This document shows, one piece after another, positions 17,930 to 26,532 of a stretch of 64,000 nucleotides of DNA (position 1 is the stretch's first letter; each line of letters starts with the position of its first letter). Below the pieces are notes generated by a model. That model was not told the origin of the DNA. It made no database searches and saw nothing but the letters and a program-made list of their open reading frames with translations. A program made the position numbers and the translations under genes. The stretch comes from Mycolicibacterium sp. GTDB lineage: Bacteria > Actinomycetota > Actinomycetes > Mycobacteriales > Mycobacteriaceae. The stretch is from assembly GCF_016462545.1 (NCBI RefSeq), contig NZ_JAEMTA010000015.1, positions 1 to 64,000 on the forward strand, read 5' to 3'.

Positions 17930-18798
17930 GCACGTCGGCCGCACACGTCATCAGTGGCAGCACCGTGGTGATCACCGGAGCCGCGTCCGGCATCGGTCGC
18001 GCTCTTGCCCAACGGCTTTCGTCGTTCAGCTGCCCGGTCGCGCTTGCCGACGTCGATGAACGGGGGCTGAAGGAGACCGAGGCGTCGCTCACCGGTCCGA
18101 CGTTGACCCGGGTACTCGACGTCCGCGACGCGCAGGACCAGCTGGCCTTTGCCGACGAGGTGCGGGACTGGGCCCCGGTGCCGCTCGGTGCGGTGTTCAA
18201 CAACGCGGGCGTCGCGGTGTCGTCGACGGTGCTGGACACCGTCGTGGAGGATGACGACTGGTTGTGGGACATCAACTTCCGCGGTGTCGTCAACGGCACC
18301 AGGGCCTTCCTGCCGATCCTGGTCGAGCAGGACTCCGGGGCGATCGTCAATACGTCGAGCGTGTTCGGACTAGTTGGCATGCCGACGCAGAGTGCCTACT
18401 GCGCCGCGAAGTTCGCGGTCCGTGGTTTCACCGATTCGCTACGTCAGGAATTGCGCGGGAGCGGCGTCAGGGCCATCAACGTGCACCCGGGCGGCATCAA
18501 CACCAACATCGTGCGCAACGCGAGGTTCCGTCGAGATCCGGCGGGGCAGGGGCGCAGCCACGAACAGATGGTGCAGGAGTTCGCCGCGATCACCATGACG
18601 CAGCCTGCCAAGGCGGCCGAGATCATTCACCGCGGCGTGGAACGGGGCAAGGCGCGCATCCTGGTGGGGCCGGACGCCCGTCTGTTCGACGGACTGGCCA
18701 GGGTGGCGCCGACCCACTACTACGACATCCTGACCCGCGTCGAGTCCCGGCTGCGTGGCCGTGCCCGCGCCGAGGTCGCTAGCCGCGCCCGCGCTTGA
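17926..18798 (+). CDS. Short-chain dehydrogenase/reductase
   Basis: 290 residues. The start overlaps the hydrolase stop as ATGA. The Rossmann motif TGAASGIG (17-24), the NNAG motif (FNNAGVAV) and the SAYCAAK Tyr-x3-Lys catalytic pair are complete, so it should be an active NAD(P)-dependent alcohol/ketone oxidoreductase. It is the third gene of the P450 operon and could oxidise the alcohol made by the P450. Its last 20 bases overlap the convergent acyl-CoA dehydrogenase gene. Confidence 0.92.
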   Translation: MSTSAAHVISGSTVVITGAASGIGRALAQRLSSFSCPVALADVDERGLKETEASLTGPTLTRVLDVRDAQDQLAFADEVRDWAPVPLGAVFNNAGVAVSSTVLDTVVEDDDWLWDINFRGVVNGTRAFLPILVEQDSGAIVNTSSVFGLVGMPTQSAYCAAKFAVRGFTDSLRQELRGSGVRAINVHPGGINTNIVRNARFRRDPAGQGRSHEQMVQEFAAITMTQPAKAAEIIHRGVERGKARILVGPDARLFDGLARVAPTHYYDILTRVESRLRGRARAEVASRARA

Positions 18799-20035
18799 CC
18801 TGATTGAACGGCACCCCGCGGTCGGGTGCGTGTTCGCGAGGGAAGCCGAGAATCCGCTCGCCGATGATGTTGCGGGCGATCTCGGTTGTGCCGCCGCCGA
18901 GCGAGGCGGCCTGTCGCGACGGGTAGCGATCCCCGTACGTGAACAGTCCGCTGTCGTCGTCGACGACACCGCCGGGGCCTGCGATCGCCAGCGCCGTATC
19001 GATCTCGAACTGGACGGTCTCGGCATGAGTGATGCGGATGATGGATCCGGCAGCCGGGGGCAGCGAGCCGTCGAGGACGCCGTGATACACGTGATCGACC
19101 AACTGCTCCTGCACGGCACGACGCACCAGCGCGTGGCCGGCCTGCTCGCGGACCCGCTCGTTGTGGGTTTGGCCGGTGGCCTCGAGCAGCGCAACGTAGT
19201 CGACGGGCTGGTCGGTCGCACCTTCCGCGCCCGTGCCGCTGGCGAATTCGGAGCCACCGCCAACCGCGCGCCGTTCGTGGAACATCTGCCGCGACGCCAC
19301 CGCCCAGCCGTCGTTGACGGCTCCGACGACGGCGTCGTCGGACAGCTCGAGATCGTCGAAGAACTCCTCGCAGAACTCGTTGCCGCCGTCGACCTGCATG
19401 ATCCGGCGCATCGTGATGCCGGGGCTGTTGATCGGCACCAGGAACATCGTGAGGCCCTCGTGCTTGGGTACGTCCCAATCGGTGCGGGCCAGCAGCAATC
19501 CGTAATCGGCGGCGAACGCGCTGGTGCTCCACGTCTTGGCGCCGTTGACGATCCACTTGTCACCGCGCCTGTCTGCGCGGGTGATCACGCCGGCGAGGTC
19601 GGATCCACCATTTGGCTCGGACAGCAGCTGAACCAGGATCTCGTCGCCGCGGATCGCCGCGGAGAGGCGGTCGCGTTTCTGTTCCTCGGTGCCGGTGTCG
19701 AGGAGGGTCGCCGCGCAGATGGTGAACGTGGGCGTGTTCAGGATGAGCGGCATCTCGTAGTCGCGGGACACCGCGTCGAACGCTCGCTGGTAGGCGATCG
19801 GTAGGCCAAGTCCGCCATACTCGCGGGGGAAGCAGATGCCGGCGAATCCGCCTGCGTAGAGCATCTTCTGGAGCTCACGCGCCCTGGCCCACGGGGCATC
19901 CGCGCCGCGATCGCAACTGGGTGGGTTGGCCGGGTCGATGCGCGGCATGTTCTCGGCGAGCCAACCCCTGGCCCGCTCGGCGAACTCGGCGACAGTCTCG
20001 GACGTCACGGTCGTCGGCGAGGTGGTTTCGGTCAT
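18779..20035 (-). CDS. Acyl-CoA dehydrogenase (FadE type), larger partner
   Basis: 418 residues from ATG 20035. It has the flavoprotein core: QLLSEPNGGSDLAG for FAD/substrate binding, WIVNGAKTWSTSAFAADYG, and the C-terminal SLGGGTTEIARNIIGERILGFPRE, the usual FAD-binding end. It is expected to desaturate an acyl-CoA at C2-C3. It overlaps the upstream acyl-CoA dehydrogenase gene by four bases; such pairs in mycobacteria (FadE28-FadE29 type) often form alpha2beta2 enzymes for bulky ring- or sterol-type acyl-CoAs. A longer frame reaching 20803 runs through the neighbour's gene and is not used. Confidence 0.93.
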   Translation of the reverse strand: MTETTSPTTVTSETVAEFAERARGWLAENMPRIDPANPPSCDRGADAPWARARELQKMLYAGGFAGICFPREYGGLGLPIAYQRAFDAVSRDYEMPLILNTPTFTICAATLLDTGTEEQKRDRLSAAIRGDEILVQLLSEPNGGSDLAGVITRADRRGDKWIVNGAKTWSTSAFAADYGLLLARTDWDVPKHEGLTMFLVPINSPGITMRRIMQVDGGNEFCEEFFDDLELSDDAVVGAVNDGWAVASRQMFHERRAVGGGSEFASGTGAEGATDQPVDYVALLEATGQTHNERVREQAGHALVRRAVQEQLVDHVYHGVLDGSLPPAAGSIIRITHAETVQFEIDTALAIAGPGGVVDDDSGLFTYGDRYPSRQAASLGGGTTEIARNIIGERILGFPREHAPDRGVPFNQVKRGRG

Positions 20036-21174
20036 GACGCGGACTCCAGCTCCTCGGTGAGTGCGTACACGCGCAGGTTGTGATCCTCGGGAGTGCCGAA
20101 CATGGAGCGGTACAACGTGACTCGGCGCAGATAGAGGTGGAGGTCGTGTTCCCACGTCACCCCGATACCGCCGTGCAGCTGAACGCACAGTTGCACCATG
20201 CCGGGGGCATGCTCGCCGACGTAGCTCTTGGCGACGCTCACGGCCATGTCGGCGTCGTCGGCGCGCGACCCGACCGCCGTGATCGCGGCGCGAGTGGTGG
20301 CGCGGCAGGCCTCGAGCCAGATCTTCATGTCGGCGTACTTGTGCTTCAACGCCTGATAGGACGCCAGCGGACGTCCGAACGAATACCGGTCCAGTCCCCA
20401 CTGAACCGTGAACCCGAACACCGCGTCGAGGATGCCGACCACCTCGGCGCATTGCAGGATCTGGGCGATCTGGCTCTGCCGTGCGATCAGCGCCGGAGTC
20501 CGATCCGCGGAGCCGACGACGGAGTCCGCGCCGAGCTGCACACCGTCGAAGCTCACTCGGGCATGACTCTTCACGAGGTCGAGTGACTTCTGCGGCGTGA
20601 CGGTCACGCCGGCGGCGTCGGCGGGGACCAAGAACTGCCTGACGACCCCGTCGCATTCCGCGACGACGAGGAACACCTGACTCTCGGCACCTGCCTCGAC
20701 TCGGTCCTTGGTGCCGTCGATGCGGAATCCCGTGCCGGTCGGCGTGGCCGTCACCGACGTGATCCCCGGCGCCCAGGCCTGGCCGGGTTCGTAGACGGCC
20801 CACGAGGCGACGAGTTCACCGGCCACCAGCGATTCGATGATGGCGGAATGGTGTTCGGCGTCGTCGGAGTCCACCAGGCCGGCCAGAACCGTGTTCACCG
20901 GGTGCAGCGGTCCCGGTGCCACGGTTGCGCCGACCTGTTCGGCGATCAGAGCGAGATCACCGACGCCGTCCTCGGAGACGCTGCCGCCGCCGAGTTCCTC
21001 GGGTACCAGCATGCTGGCCCAGCCGAGCTCGGCGGCGCGCCGCCACCAGTCGACGTCGAAGGACGTTCCGGCACGGTGTAATTCGCGGACCCGAGTGAGC
21101 GAAGCCTCCTTGTCCAGGAAGGCCCGTGCGGTCGAGGCGAAGAGCAGCCGTTCGGGGGACTCAACTTCAGTCAT
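20032..21174 (-). CDS. Acyl-CoA dehydrogenase (FadE type), smaller partner
   Basis: 380 residues, ATG start. The N-terminal helical domain (MLVPEELGGGSVSEDGVG) and the C-terminal QLHGGIGVTWEHDLHLYLRR motif identify the family. The middle domain is less canonical than in its neighbour, as often seen in the partner subunit of heteromeric FadE enzymes. Its stop overlaps the next gene's ATG by four bases, which fits equal production of two subunits. It probably belongs to the same minus-strand unit as the amidohydrolase 38 bp upstream. Confidence 0.92.
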   Translation of the reverse strand: MTEVESPERLLFASTARAFLDKEASLTRVRELHRAGTSFDVDWWRRAAELGWASMLVPEELGGGSVSEDGVGDLALIAEQVGATVAPGPLHPVNTVLAGLVDSDDAEHHSAIIESLVAGELVASWAVYEPGQAWAPGITSVTATPTGTGFRIDGTKDRVEAGAESQVFLVVAECDGVVRQFLVPADAAGVTVTPQKSLDLVKSHARVSFDGVQLGADSVVGSADRTPALIARQSQIAQILQCAEVVGILDAVFGFTVQWGLDRYSFGRPLASYQALKHKYADMKIWLEACRATTRAAITAVGSRADDADMAVSVAKSYVGEHAPGMVQLCVQLHGGIGVTWEHDLHLYLRRVTLYRSMFGTPEDHNLRVYALTEELESAS

Positions 21175-21212
21175 GCGCGAGTGACTCCGCTACTGGGGTA
21201 CGAGATCGGCGG

Positions 21213-22442
21213 TCAGGCGAGGACGAGGGCGGGCACGTCGGGCTTGTGCACTATCTCATTCGGGACCTTGAATAGTTCGATCATGTTGGCGCCCATCACC
21301 TTTCGGACGCCCTCTGCGTCGAGTCCATGCGTCTCCAGGTCGCTCACGAGGTTGATCGGATCGGCCAGGCCCTCCGGATGCGGCCAGTCCGAACCGAAGA
21401 TGATGCGGTCGATGCCGCACAGGTCGGCCATCTTCTTGAAGTCGTCCTCCCAGAACGGCGCGACGTACACGGCTCGCTGGAACGCCTGGATCGGGTCCTC
21501 CGGGAACTCCTGCGGCATCTTCGAGTAGACGTCCTTGAACTGGTAGAGCAGGTACGGCACCCAGGATGCGCCGTTCTCGACCGAGAGGATGCGCAGATCG
21601 GGATTGCGGGTCAGTGCGCCGTGGCAGACCAGGGCGGCCATGGTGTCCTCGATCGGACGCTTGCCCATGGCGACCATCCGGAACGACGTCGGCGAGAACG
21701 GCTTGAACTCGCTGGCCGGCTCCCAGTCGTTGAGGTAGTTCGAGTACCCGCTATCCGAGGCGTGCATCGAGACCGGGATGCCTGCCTTGACGCAGGCCTG
21801 CCAGAACGGGTCGAACTCGGGCATGCCCATTGAGCGGCTGCCCCGGTAACCGGGCACCGGAGCGGGTCGCACCAGGACGGTCTTGGCGCCGCGCTCGACG
21901 CACCACGCGAGTTCCTCGAGGGCGCGGTCGACGTTGCCGAGATTGATGACGGGCGTGGAGAAGATGCGGTCTTCGTAGTTGAACTGCCAGGTCTCGTACA
22001 TCCACTGGTTCAGCGCGTGGACGATGTCGAGGATCAAATCGGGGTCGTCCTTCAGGCGTTCCTCGACGAGGCTGGCCAGGGTCGGGAACATCAGGGTGTA
22101 GTCCAGTCCGAGCCCATCGAGGACCTCGAGACGTGCTGCGGGATTGCGGAAGGCAGGGATCGCCTTCATCGGCTTGCCCATCACCTCGCGAAAGCTCTTG
22201 CCGCCACTGCCGTGCTTGAAGTACTCCTCCTGCGCACCGGGGCGGGCCACCACCTCGAACGTCGGGTTCGGGATGTAGTCGCTGACCTGGTTGCGAACCA
22301 TGATCTTGGTGCGGCCGCGAACGTCGATGTAGTCGATGACGCCCTTGCGGTGATCCGGCAGGAATTGCGTCAGCGCTTCCTTGGGCTCGTAGAAGTGGTT
22401 GTCCGCGTCGAACACGGGATAGGACAGGGTGCGCGAAGGCAT
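21213..22442 (-). CDS. Amidohydrolase-fold metal-dependent hydrolase/decarboxylase (COG2159)
   Basis: 409 residues. The N-terminal FDADNHFYEP has the D-x-D-x-H metal motif of this family, and IIFGSDWPHPEG near the C-terminus supplies the conserved Asp. Members hydrolyse or decarboxylate aromatic and alicyclic substrates. A perfect TetR-type palindrome lies 29-53 bases upstream of the ATG, and a TetR gene follows 70 bp beyond that, so expression is probably ligand-controlled. The context suggests a step of a catabolic pathway feeding the acyl-CoA dehydrogenases. Confidence 0.87.
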   Translation of the reverse strand: MPSRTLSYPVFDADNHFYEPKEALTQFLPDHRKGVIDYIDVRGRTKIMVRNQVSDYIPNPTFEVVARPGAQEEYFKHGSGGKSFREVMGKPMKAIPAFRNPAARLEVLDGLGLDYTLMFPTLASLVEERLKDDPDLILDIVHALNQWMYETWQFNYEDRIFSTPVINLGNVDRALEELAWCVERGAKTVLVRPAPVPGYRGSRSMGMPEFDPFWQACVKAGIPVSMHASDSGYSNYLNDWEPASEFKPFSPTSFRMVAMGKRPIEDTMAALVCHGALTRNPDLRILSVENGASWVPYLLYQFKDVYSKMPQEFPEDPIQAFQRAVYVAPFWEDDFKKMADLCGIDRIIFGSDWPHPEGLADPINLVSDLETHGLDAEGVRKVMGANMIELFKVPNEIVHKPDVPALVLA

Positions 22443-22470
22443 ATCCGTCTCCTAGAAGTCTGGTATGTCG

Positions 22471-22495
22471 TAAGTGGTAATGACGTTACCACTTA
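22471..22495. promoter_or_regulatory. Perfect palindrome, candidate TetR operator
   Basis: Arms TAAGTGGTAA (22471-22480) and TTACCACTTA (22486-22495) are exact reverse complements around TGACG. It lies between the amidohydrolase start (22442) and the TetR stop (22567). A 12-base core, AATGACGTTACC (22479-22490), recurs at the TetR gene's own start. Confidence 0.8.
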
Positions 22496-22566
22496 GGCGA
22501 CGGGTAGTGAACCAACGTCTGCGGAAGGTGCGCCGACGACACAACGTGCAGATCAGAGCGTTGCAC

Positions 22567-23196
22567 TCAGGGTGTCAGCGCGCTGAGACAGAAGGCGAAG
22601 ATGTGGCGGCCCTCCAGTGGTGCGTCGTTGAGTTCCGCACCGAGGACCCGCAGTCGCATCGCGCCGAGCGCGGTCTGCATGATCAGCGTGGCCGTGGGAT
22701 CGACGTCGAGTCGGGCATCGAAGGAGCCCTCCGAGATGCCACGCCCGATGATGTCCTTGATCAGCGTATTCACCGGTGCAAGGACTCTGGCGTATTCACG
22801 CGGCATGGTCTCGGCCAGGTGGTCGTTGTAGAACGTCAAACCACGATTGATGCTGTCCTGGGTGGTGGACTCTGCGGGTGCGCTGATCCTGGCGATCAAC
22901 AGGCGCAACGCTTCCGGGGCGGTCGCGTCGTCTATCTCAGTGCGCCACCGCAGCGTGGATTCGCTCATGATCCTGTCGACCAGCGCCAACAGGAGTTCGT
23001 CCTTGCTGGAGAAGTGCTGGTAGAACGAACGCAGCGACGTCTTGGACCGCTCTACCACCTCGAGCACGGTGAAGTCGGTCCGCCCGGTCTCGCCGAGGAT
23101 CGTCAAGGCCGAGCGCATGAATCTGCCGGCCCGGGACTCCTCGTCGACCGCGCCCGCACCGGTTGAGTCCATCGGCCGTTCGGTCGCCTTCGCCAC
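22567..23196 (-). CDS. TetR-family transcriptional regulator
   Basis: 209 residues, GTG start. The N-terminal three-helix DNA-binding domain contains TVLEVVERSKTSLRSFYQHFSSKDELL, the typical TetR helix-turn-helix followed by the F/YxHFxxKDEL signature. The remainder is a helical ligand-binding domain without recognisable ligand residues. It lies between the amidohydrolase/FadE unit and the LLM/thioesterase unit, and both flanks carry the same 12-base core, so it probably represses both and itself. Confidence 0.92.
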   Translation of the reverse strand: MAKATERPMDSTGAGAVDEESRAGRFMRSALTILGETGRTDFTVLEVVERSKTSLRSFYQHFSSKDELLLALVDRIMSESTLRWRTEIDDATAPEALRLLIARISAPAESTTQDSINRGLTFYNDHLAETMPREYARVLAPVNTLIKDIIGRGISEGSFDARLDVDPTATLIMQTALGAMRLRVLGAELNDAPLEGRHIFAFCLSALTP

Positions 23197-23199
23197 GAG

Positions 23200-23211
23200 A
23201 ATGACGTTACC
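23200..23211. promoter_or_regulatory. Second copy of the TetR operator core
   Basis: AATGACGTTACC is identical to the core of the palindrome at 22471-22495. It sits four bases upstream of the TetR GTG, in the 61-bp region shared with the LLM gene. The symmetry is imperfect here (GAGAA opposite TTACC), which suggests a weaker site. Confidence 0.6.
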
Positions 23212-23257
23212 GGTTCTGTAGAAGCGGTGGTGCGCTTGCCGCTAAGGTGACGCACCG

Positions 23258-24109
23258 ATGGCCGAATGGTTTCTGTTCCTACCCCAGGTGCGCCTGGGGA
23301 TCCCCGACATCGTCGAGCGGGCGCGCGCGGCCGAGGCCGCGGGTTTCGACGGCATCGCGCTCATCGACCACCTCGAACCGCCCGGTGCTGCCCAGCAGGG
23401 AATCTGGGAGGCGATGACCGTCGCGACCTGGGTGGCCGCGCATACCGAGCGACTGACCATCGGACACCTGGTGCTGTGCGATGCGTTCCGCCAACCCGCG
23501 GTCCTGGCCAAGGAGGCGGTCACGCTGGCGGCAGCGTCGGGAAACCGCTTCGAGCTCGGCCTCGGGTGGGGTTCGTGGCCCCGGGAATTCGACAAGTTCG
23601 GTCTCGCCGACGGCGACGATCCGCCTGCCCGAGTCGCGCGGTTGGACCGCACCCTCGGACTGATCCGCCAGTACTGGGGCGAGGCCGATCCCGATGGCGT
23701 TATCCAGGAGCCGCGGCCAGAGCGTCGAATTCCCTTGGTGCTCGGCGGAACCGGCAAGAAGACCATGGATTTGGTGCGACGGTACGCCGACTGGTGGAAC
23801 GTCCCGTCACATCAACTCGACCGGCTGCCGACCCTCTTGCCGACGGTGGGCGACGTCCGGGTATCCGTCCAGCAGATGGTGGGGTTCATCTCCGCCGGCG
23901 CGGACCGTGACGAGGTCACGGCGACCAGTACCCGTCGGTTCGGACACCTGGGCAGCGGTCTGGTCTGCGGCGACGCCGACGAGTTGCGTCGACACTTCGC
24001 GGGATTGTCGGCCCAGGGCGTCGAGCGCTTCTACGTCTGGTTCGCCGACTTCGCCCCGGCGGCCACGCTATCGGCGTTCGCCGAGGACGTCATCGTAAGT
24101 CATACATAG
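23258..24109 (+). CDS. LLM-class (luciferase-like), probably F420-dependent oxidoreductase
   Basis: 283 residues. It has the TIM-barrel pattern of luciferase-like monooxygenases: ARAAEAAGFDGIALIDHL near the start, TERLTIGHLVLCDAFRQPAVLAKEAVTLA, and the RFELGLGWGSWPREF turn, which in mycobacteria commonly marks coenzyme F420 or FMN users. The substrate is unknown. It is divergent from the TetR gene and 24 bp upstream of the thioesterase, so the two form a small operon in the catabolic island. Confidence 0.88.
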   Translation: MAEWFLFLPQVRLGIPDIVERARAAEAAGFDGIALIDHLEPPGAAQQGIWEAMTVATWVAAHTERLTIGHLVLCDAFRQPAVLAKEAVTLAAASGNRFELGLGWGSWPREFDKFGLADGDDPPARVARLDRTLGLIRQYWGEADPDGVIQEPRPERRIPLVLGGTGKKTMDLVRRYADWWNVPSHQLDRLPTLLPTVGDVRVSVQQMVGFISAGADRDEVTATSTRRFGHLGSGLVCGDADELRRHFAGLSAQGVERFYVWFADFAPAATLSAFAEDVIVSHT

Positions 24110-24133
24110 CAATTCGATCCGAGAGGGCACGAC

Positions 24134-25015
24134 ATGTCGATTGATTCAGAACAGGCCGAGTGGACGGTCGAGGGACTGCTCGACCTGTTCGACGTGCAGT
24201 CCGACGGAGCGGACCGATTCGTCGGGCAGACGGGCATCGTGGGCGCCGACGAGCGTCAGGTGGTGGAGGGCTCGCAGGTGATGGCCCAGGCGATCGTCGC
24301 GGCGGGCAAGCGGTTTCCCGAGAAGTCCGTACGTTCGGCATCCGCGGTGTTCGCCCGCGCGGTGGTGGTCGGGCCGCCGGTGGAGTTGACCATCGACGTG
24401 GTGGCCGAGGGGCGGACCACGGCGACCGCCGTGATCTCGGCGTCGCAGAATGGCAAGCGCTGCATCACGATGACGGTATTGGCCGACGTGCCGTCGGCCG
24501 ACGTCATCCGTCACCACCTGCCCAGGCCCGACGTCGCCGCGCCCGCCGATGCGAACGTCTCGGAGATGCCGATGACCGGGCGGCAACTGCGACTCGTCGA
24601 CGTCGTCGACGTGAACAGCCCCGACGAGGTCGGACCGCCCGAACTGCATGCCTGGCTGCATTACGACCCGATTCCCACCCGCGACGAGCTGGCCAAGGCG
24701 TTGATCGCGTATTTCACTGGTCACCTTGGCATTTCGACGACGATGCGCGCACACGAGGGAATTGGCACCTCGCAGGCACACCTCACGGTCTCGACGGCGC
24801 CGATGACGCTGTCGGTGAGCTTCCACGAGCCGTTCACCTGGGGCGGTTGGCTGCTCTACAGCCACGAGAGCACCCAGGTGGGCGCCGGGATGTCCTACGT
24901 CCGTGGCGCGGTGCACACCGAGGAGGGGGAGCTGCTCGCGTCGTTCGCCCAGGACGCGCTGATCCGGCCACTGCGGACCACCGATACGTCGATCGCCGCG
25001 GAGTCCCGCCTCTAG
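24134..25015 (+). CDS. Acyl-CoA thioesterase II-like (double hotdog) protein
   Basis: 293 residues. The sequence reads as two hotdog domains, as in TesB/FcoT-like proteins: FVGQTGIVGADERQVVEGSQVMAQAIVAAG in the first and a second with LHAWLHYDPIPTRDELAKALIAYFTGHLGISTTMR followed by TLSVSFHEPFTWGGWLLYSHES. TesB-type enzymes release CoA from acyl-CoA. It follows the LLM gene by 24 bp. Its stop overlaps the convergent DinB-like gene as CTAG. Confidence 0.85.
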   Translation: MSIDSEQAEWTVEGLLDLFDVQSDGADRFVGQTGIVGADERQVVEGSQVMAQAIVAAGKRFPEKSVRSASAVFARAVVVGPPVELTIDVVAEGRTTATAVISASQNGKRCITMTVLADVPSADVIRHHLPRPDVAAPADANVSEMPMTGRQLRLVDVVDVNSPDEVGPPELHAWLHYDPIPTRDELAKALIAYFTGHLGISTTMRAHEGIGTSQAHLTVSTAPMTLSVSFHEPFTWGGWLLYSHESTQVGAGMSYVRGAVHTEEGELLASFAQDALIRPLRTTDTSIAAESRL

Positions 25016-25557
25016 ATCGTCACGTCCCAGGCGTGGTGGACGACGTCATGCAGGTGGTACAGCGCAATCGTTGCAACGGTGAATTCGCTTCCATTGCTGC
25101 GCAATCCACGTCGCGTCCATGCATCGCCAGGGACCGACTCGTACGTCGCGGCGACGTCCGATGCCGCCTGCCGCAGTTCGCCGGCGACGATGTCGGGCCG
25201 CTGTGAGGCGTAGTCCTCGATGAGGGCAGTCTCATCCTGGTCCCAGTTGGGGAAGCGGGGGTCGTCCTGCTCGAGCATCAAGTGGACGCGGTGGTCGAAG
25301 ATCCGATGCACGTCGCGGACGTGGCAGCCGTACTCGAGGATCGACCACACGCCCGGCGTCGAGCGGGCGGAGACCGAGATCCCCGCCAGTCTCGCGACCC
25401 AGTCGTCGGCGTCGCGTCGGAGGTGGGCGGCGACGTCGGTGGGATCCCACGCCGCGGCGTCGAACCCGCAATCTGGGCAGGGATCCGTCAGAACCCACGT
25501 CCAGTCCTTGGTGTCCGGTTCCATTGCGGCCTCACGGCCGTCGGACCCCGACGTCAT
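25012..25557 (-). CDS. DinB-family (DUF664/mycothiol-transferase-like fold) protein
   Basis: 181 residues from ATG 25557, which overlaps the upstream peptidase stop as TAATG; a 12-codon extension would run deeper into that gene. The four-helix DinB pattern is visible with metal-ligand histidines: ILEYGCHVRDVHRIFDHR and the C-terminal LYHLHDVVHHAWD. An N-terminal DPCPDCGFD segment adds two cysteines. Related proteins include mycothiol-, bacillithiol- and detoxification-linked transferases, but no specific substrate can be assigned. It is translationally coupled to the Zn peptidase gene. Confidence 0.8.
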   Translation of the reverse strand: MTSGSDGREAAMEPDTKDWTWVLTDPCPDCGFDAAAWDPTDVAAHLRRDADDWVARLAGISVSARSTPGVWSILEYGCHVRDVHRIFDHRVHLMLEQDDPRFPNWDQDETALIEDYASQRPDIVAGELRQAASDVAATYESVPGDAWTRRGLRSNGSEFTVATIALYHLHDVVHHAWDVTI

Positions 25558-26459
25558 TACTCGTGCAGGTCCTGCGCCGAGAAGGTGTCGCACTTCTTCG
25601 GGTCACCGGTGCGATAGCCCTCGGTGAACCAGTACTGGCGGGCCGCCGACGAGCCGTGGGTCCAGGACTCCGGATTCACCCGGCCGGACGAGGACTGCTG
25701 GATTCGGTCGTCGCCGACGGACGAAGCCGCTGACAGAGCATCCTGAATGTCCTTGTCCGTCAACGGCTCCAAGAAGGTCACGTCGGTGCCCTCCTGCTTG
25801 GTGATCGCCGCGTAGTGGGCCCACACCCCGCCGTAACAGTCCGCCTGGAGTTCGGTGCGCACGGAGTTGCCCTCGGCGCCACCTGGCCCCTGCTGGGCGC
25901 GGCCCAGCGTGCCCTGCAGGTCCTGCACGTGGTGGCCGAACTCGTGGGCGACGACGTACTCCTGGGCCAACGGGCCACCGCTGGAACCGAACTGGTCGAC
26001 GAGCACTTGGAAGAACGACGTATCGAAGTAGGCGGTCTTGTCACCTGGGCAGTAGAACGGGCCGACGTCGGTGGTCGCCGGGCCGCAGGCGGTCTGGACC
26101 TGATCACGGAAGAGGCGGACGTTGGGACGCGTGTAGCCCTGCATGAGCTGTGACCACACCCCGTCGACCGAGTTGCCCGTCGCCACGACGCGACATTCCA
26201 CGATGTTGTTGGCGTCCGCACCCGTCTTGCACTGGCTCAGGTCGAATCCTGGCGCTTCGACACCCTGAGAGTCGTATTGGCCGGTGCCGCCCTGCGGGAG
26301 GACCGTTCCCGGATCGACGCCGAGGAACAGGGCGACCACGACGATCAGCAGCCCGCCGATGCCACCGCCGACCGCGATGCCTCGGCCGCCACCGCCGCCG
26401 CCACCGCTGGACGACGTGGTGCTCGTGTCGATCCGCATACCCTCGTTGAAGGTCATCAT
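25557..26459 (-). CDS. Neutral zinc metallopeptidase, YpfJ family (Rv2575-like)
   Basis: 300 residues. A short cytoplasmic start with a long Gly run is followed by one membrane helix (about 28-47), so the catalytic domain is extracytoplasmic. The zinc motif HEFGHHVQ (172-179) is intact, with the downstream acidic ligand near RTELQADCYGG. Several cysteines (77, 89, 125, 137) could form disulfides outside the cell. The substrate is unknown. It is divergent from the carboxylesterase and coupled to the DinB-like gene. Confidence 0.92.
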   Translation of the reverse strand: MMTFNEGMRIDTSTTSSSGGGGGGGRGIAVGGGIGGLLIVVVALFLGVDPGTVLPQGGTGQYDSQGVEAPGFDLSQCKTGADANNIVECRVVATGNSVDGVWSQLMQGYTRPNVRLFRDQVQTACGPATTDVGPFYCPGDKTAYFDTSFFQVLVDQFGSSGGPLAQEYVVAHEFGHHVQDLQGTLGRAQQGPGGAEGNSVRTELQADCYGGVWAHYAAITKQEGTDVTFLEPLTDKDIQDALSAASSVGDDRIQQSSSGRVNPESWTHGSSAARQYWFTEGYRTGDPKKCDTFSAQDLHE

Positions 26460-26532
26460 TCACCCCGTCCGTCGACACCGCCGATGGCTCTGCGCCAGCC
26501 GGGGTTCAGCTTCCCACACTACGATTCGTACG

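Noticed and set aside
20036..20803. 256-codon N-terminal extension of the larger acyl-CoA dehydrogenase
   Set aside because: It overlaps the other dehydrogenase in a different frame and reads as Arg/Gly-rich noise. The ATG at 20035 gives the proper family N-terminus.
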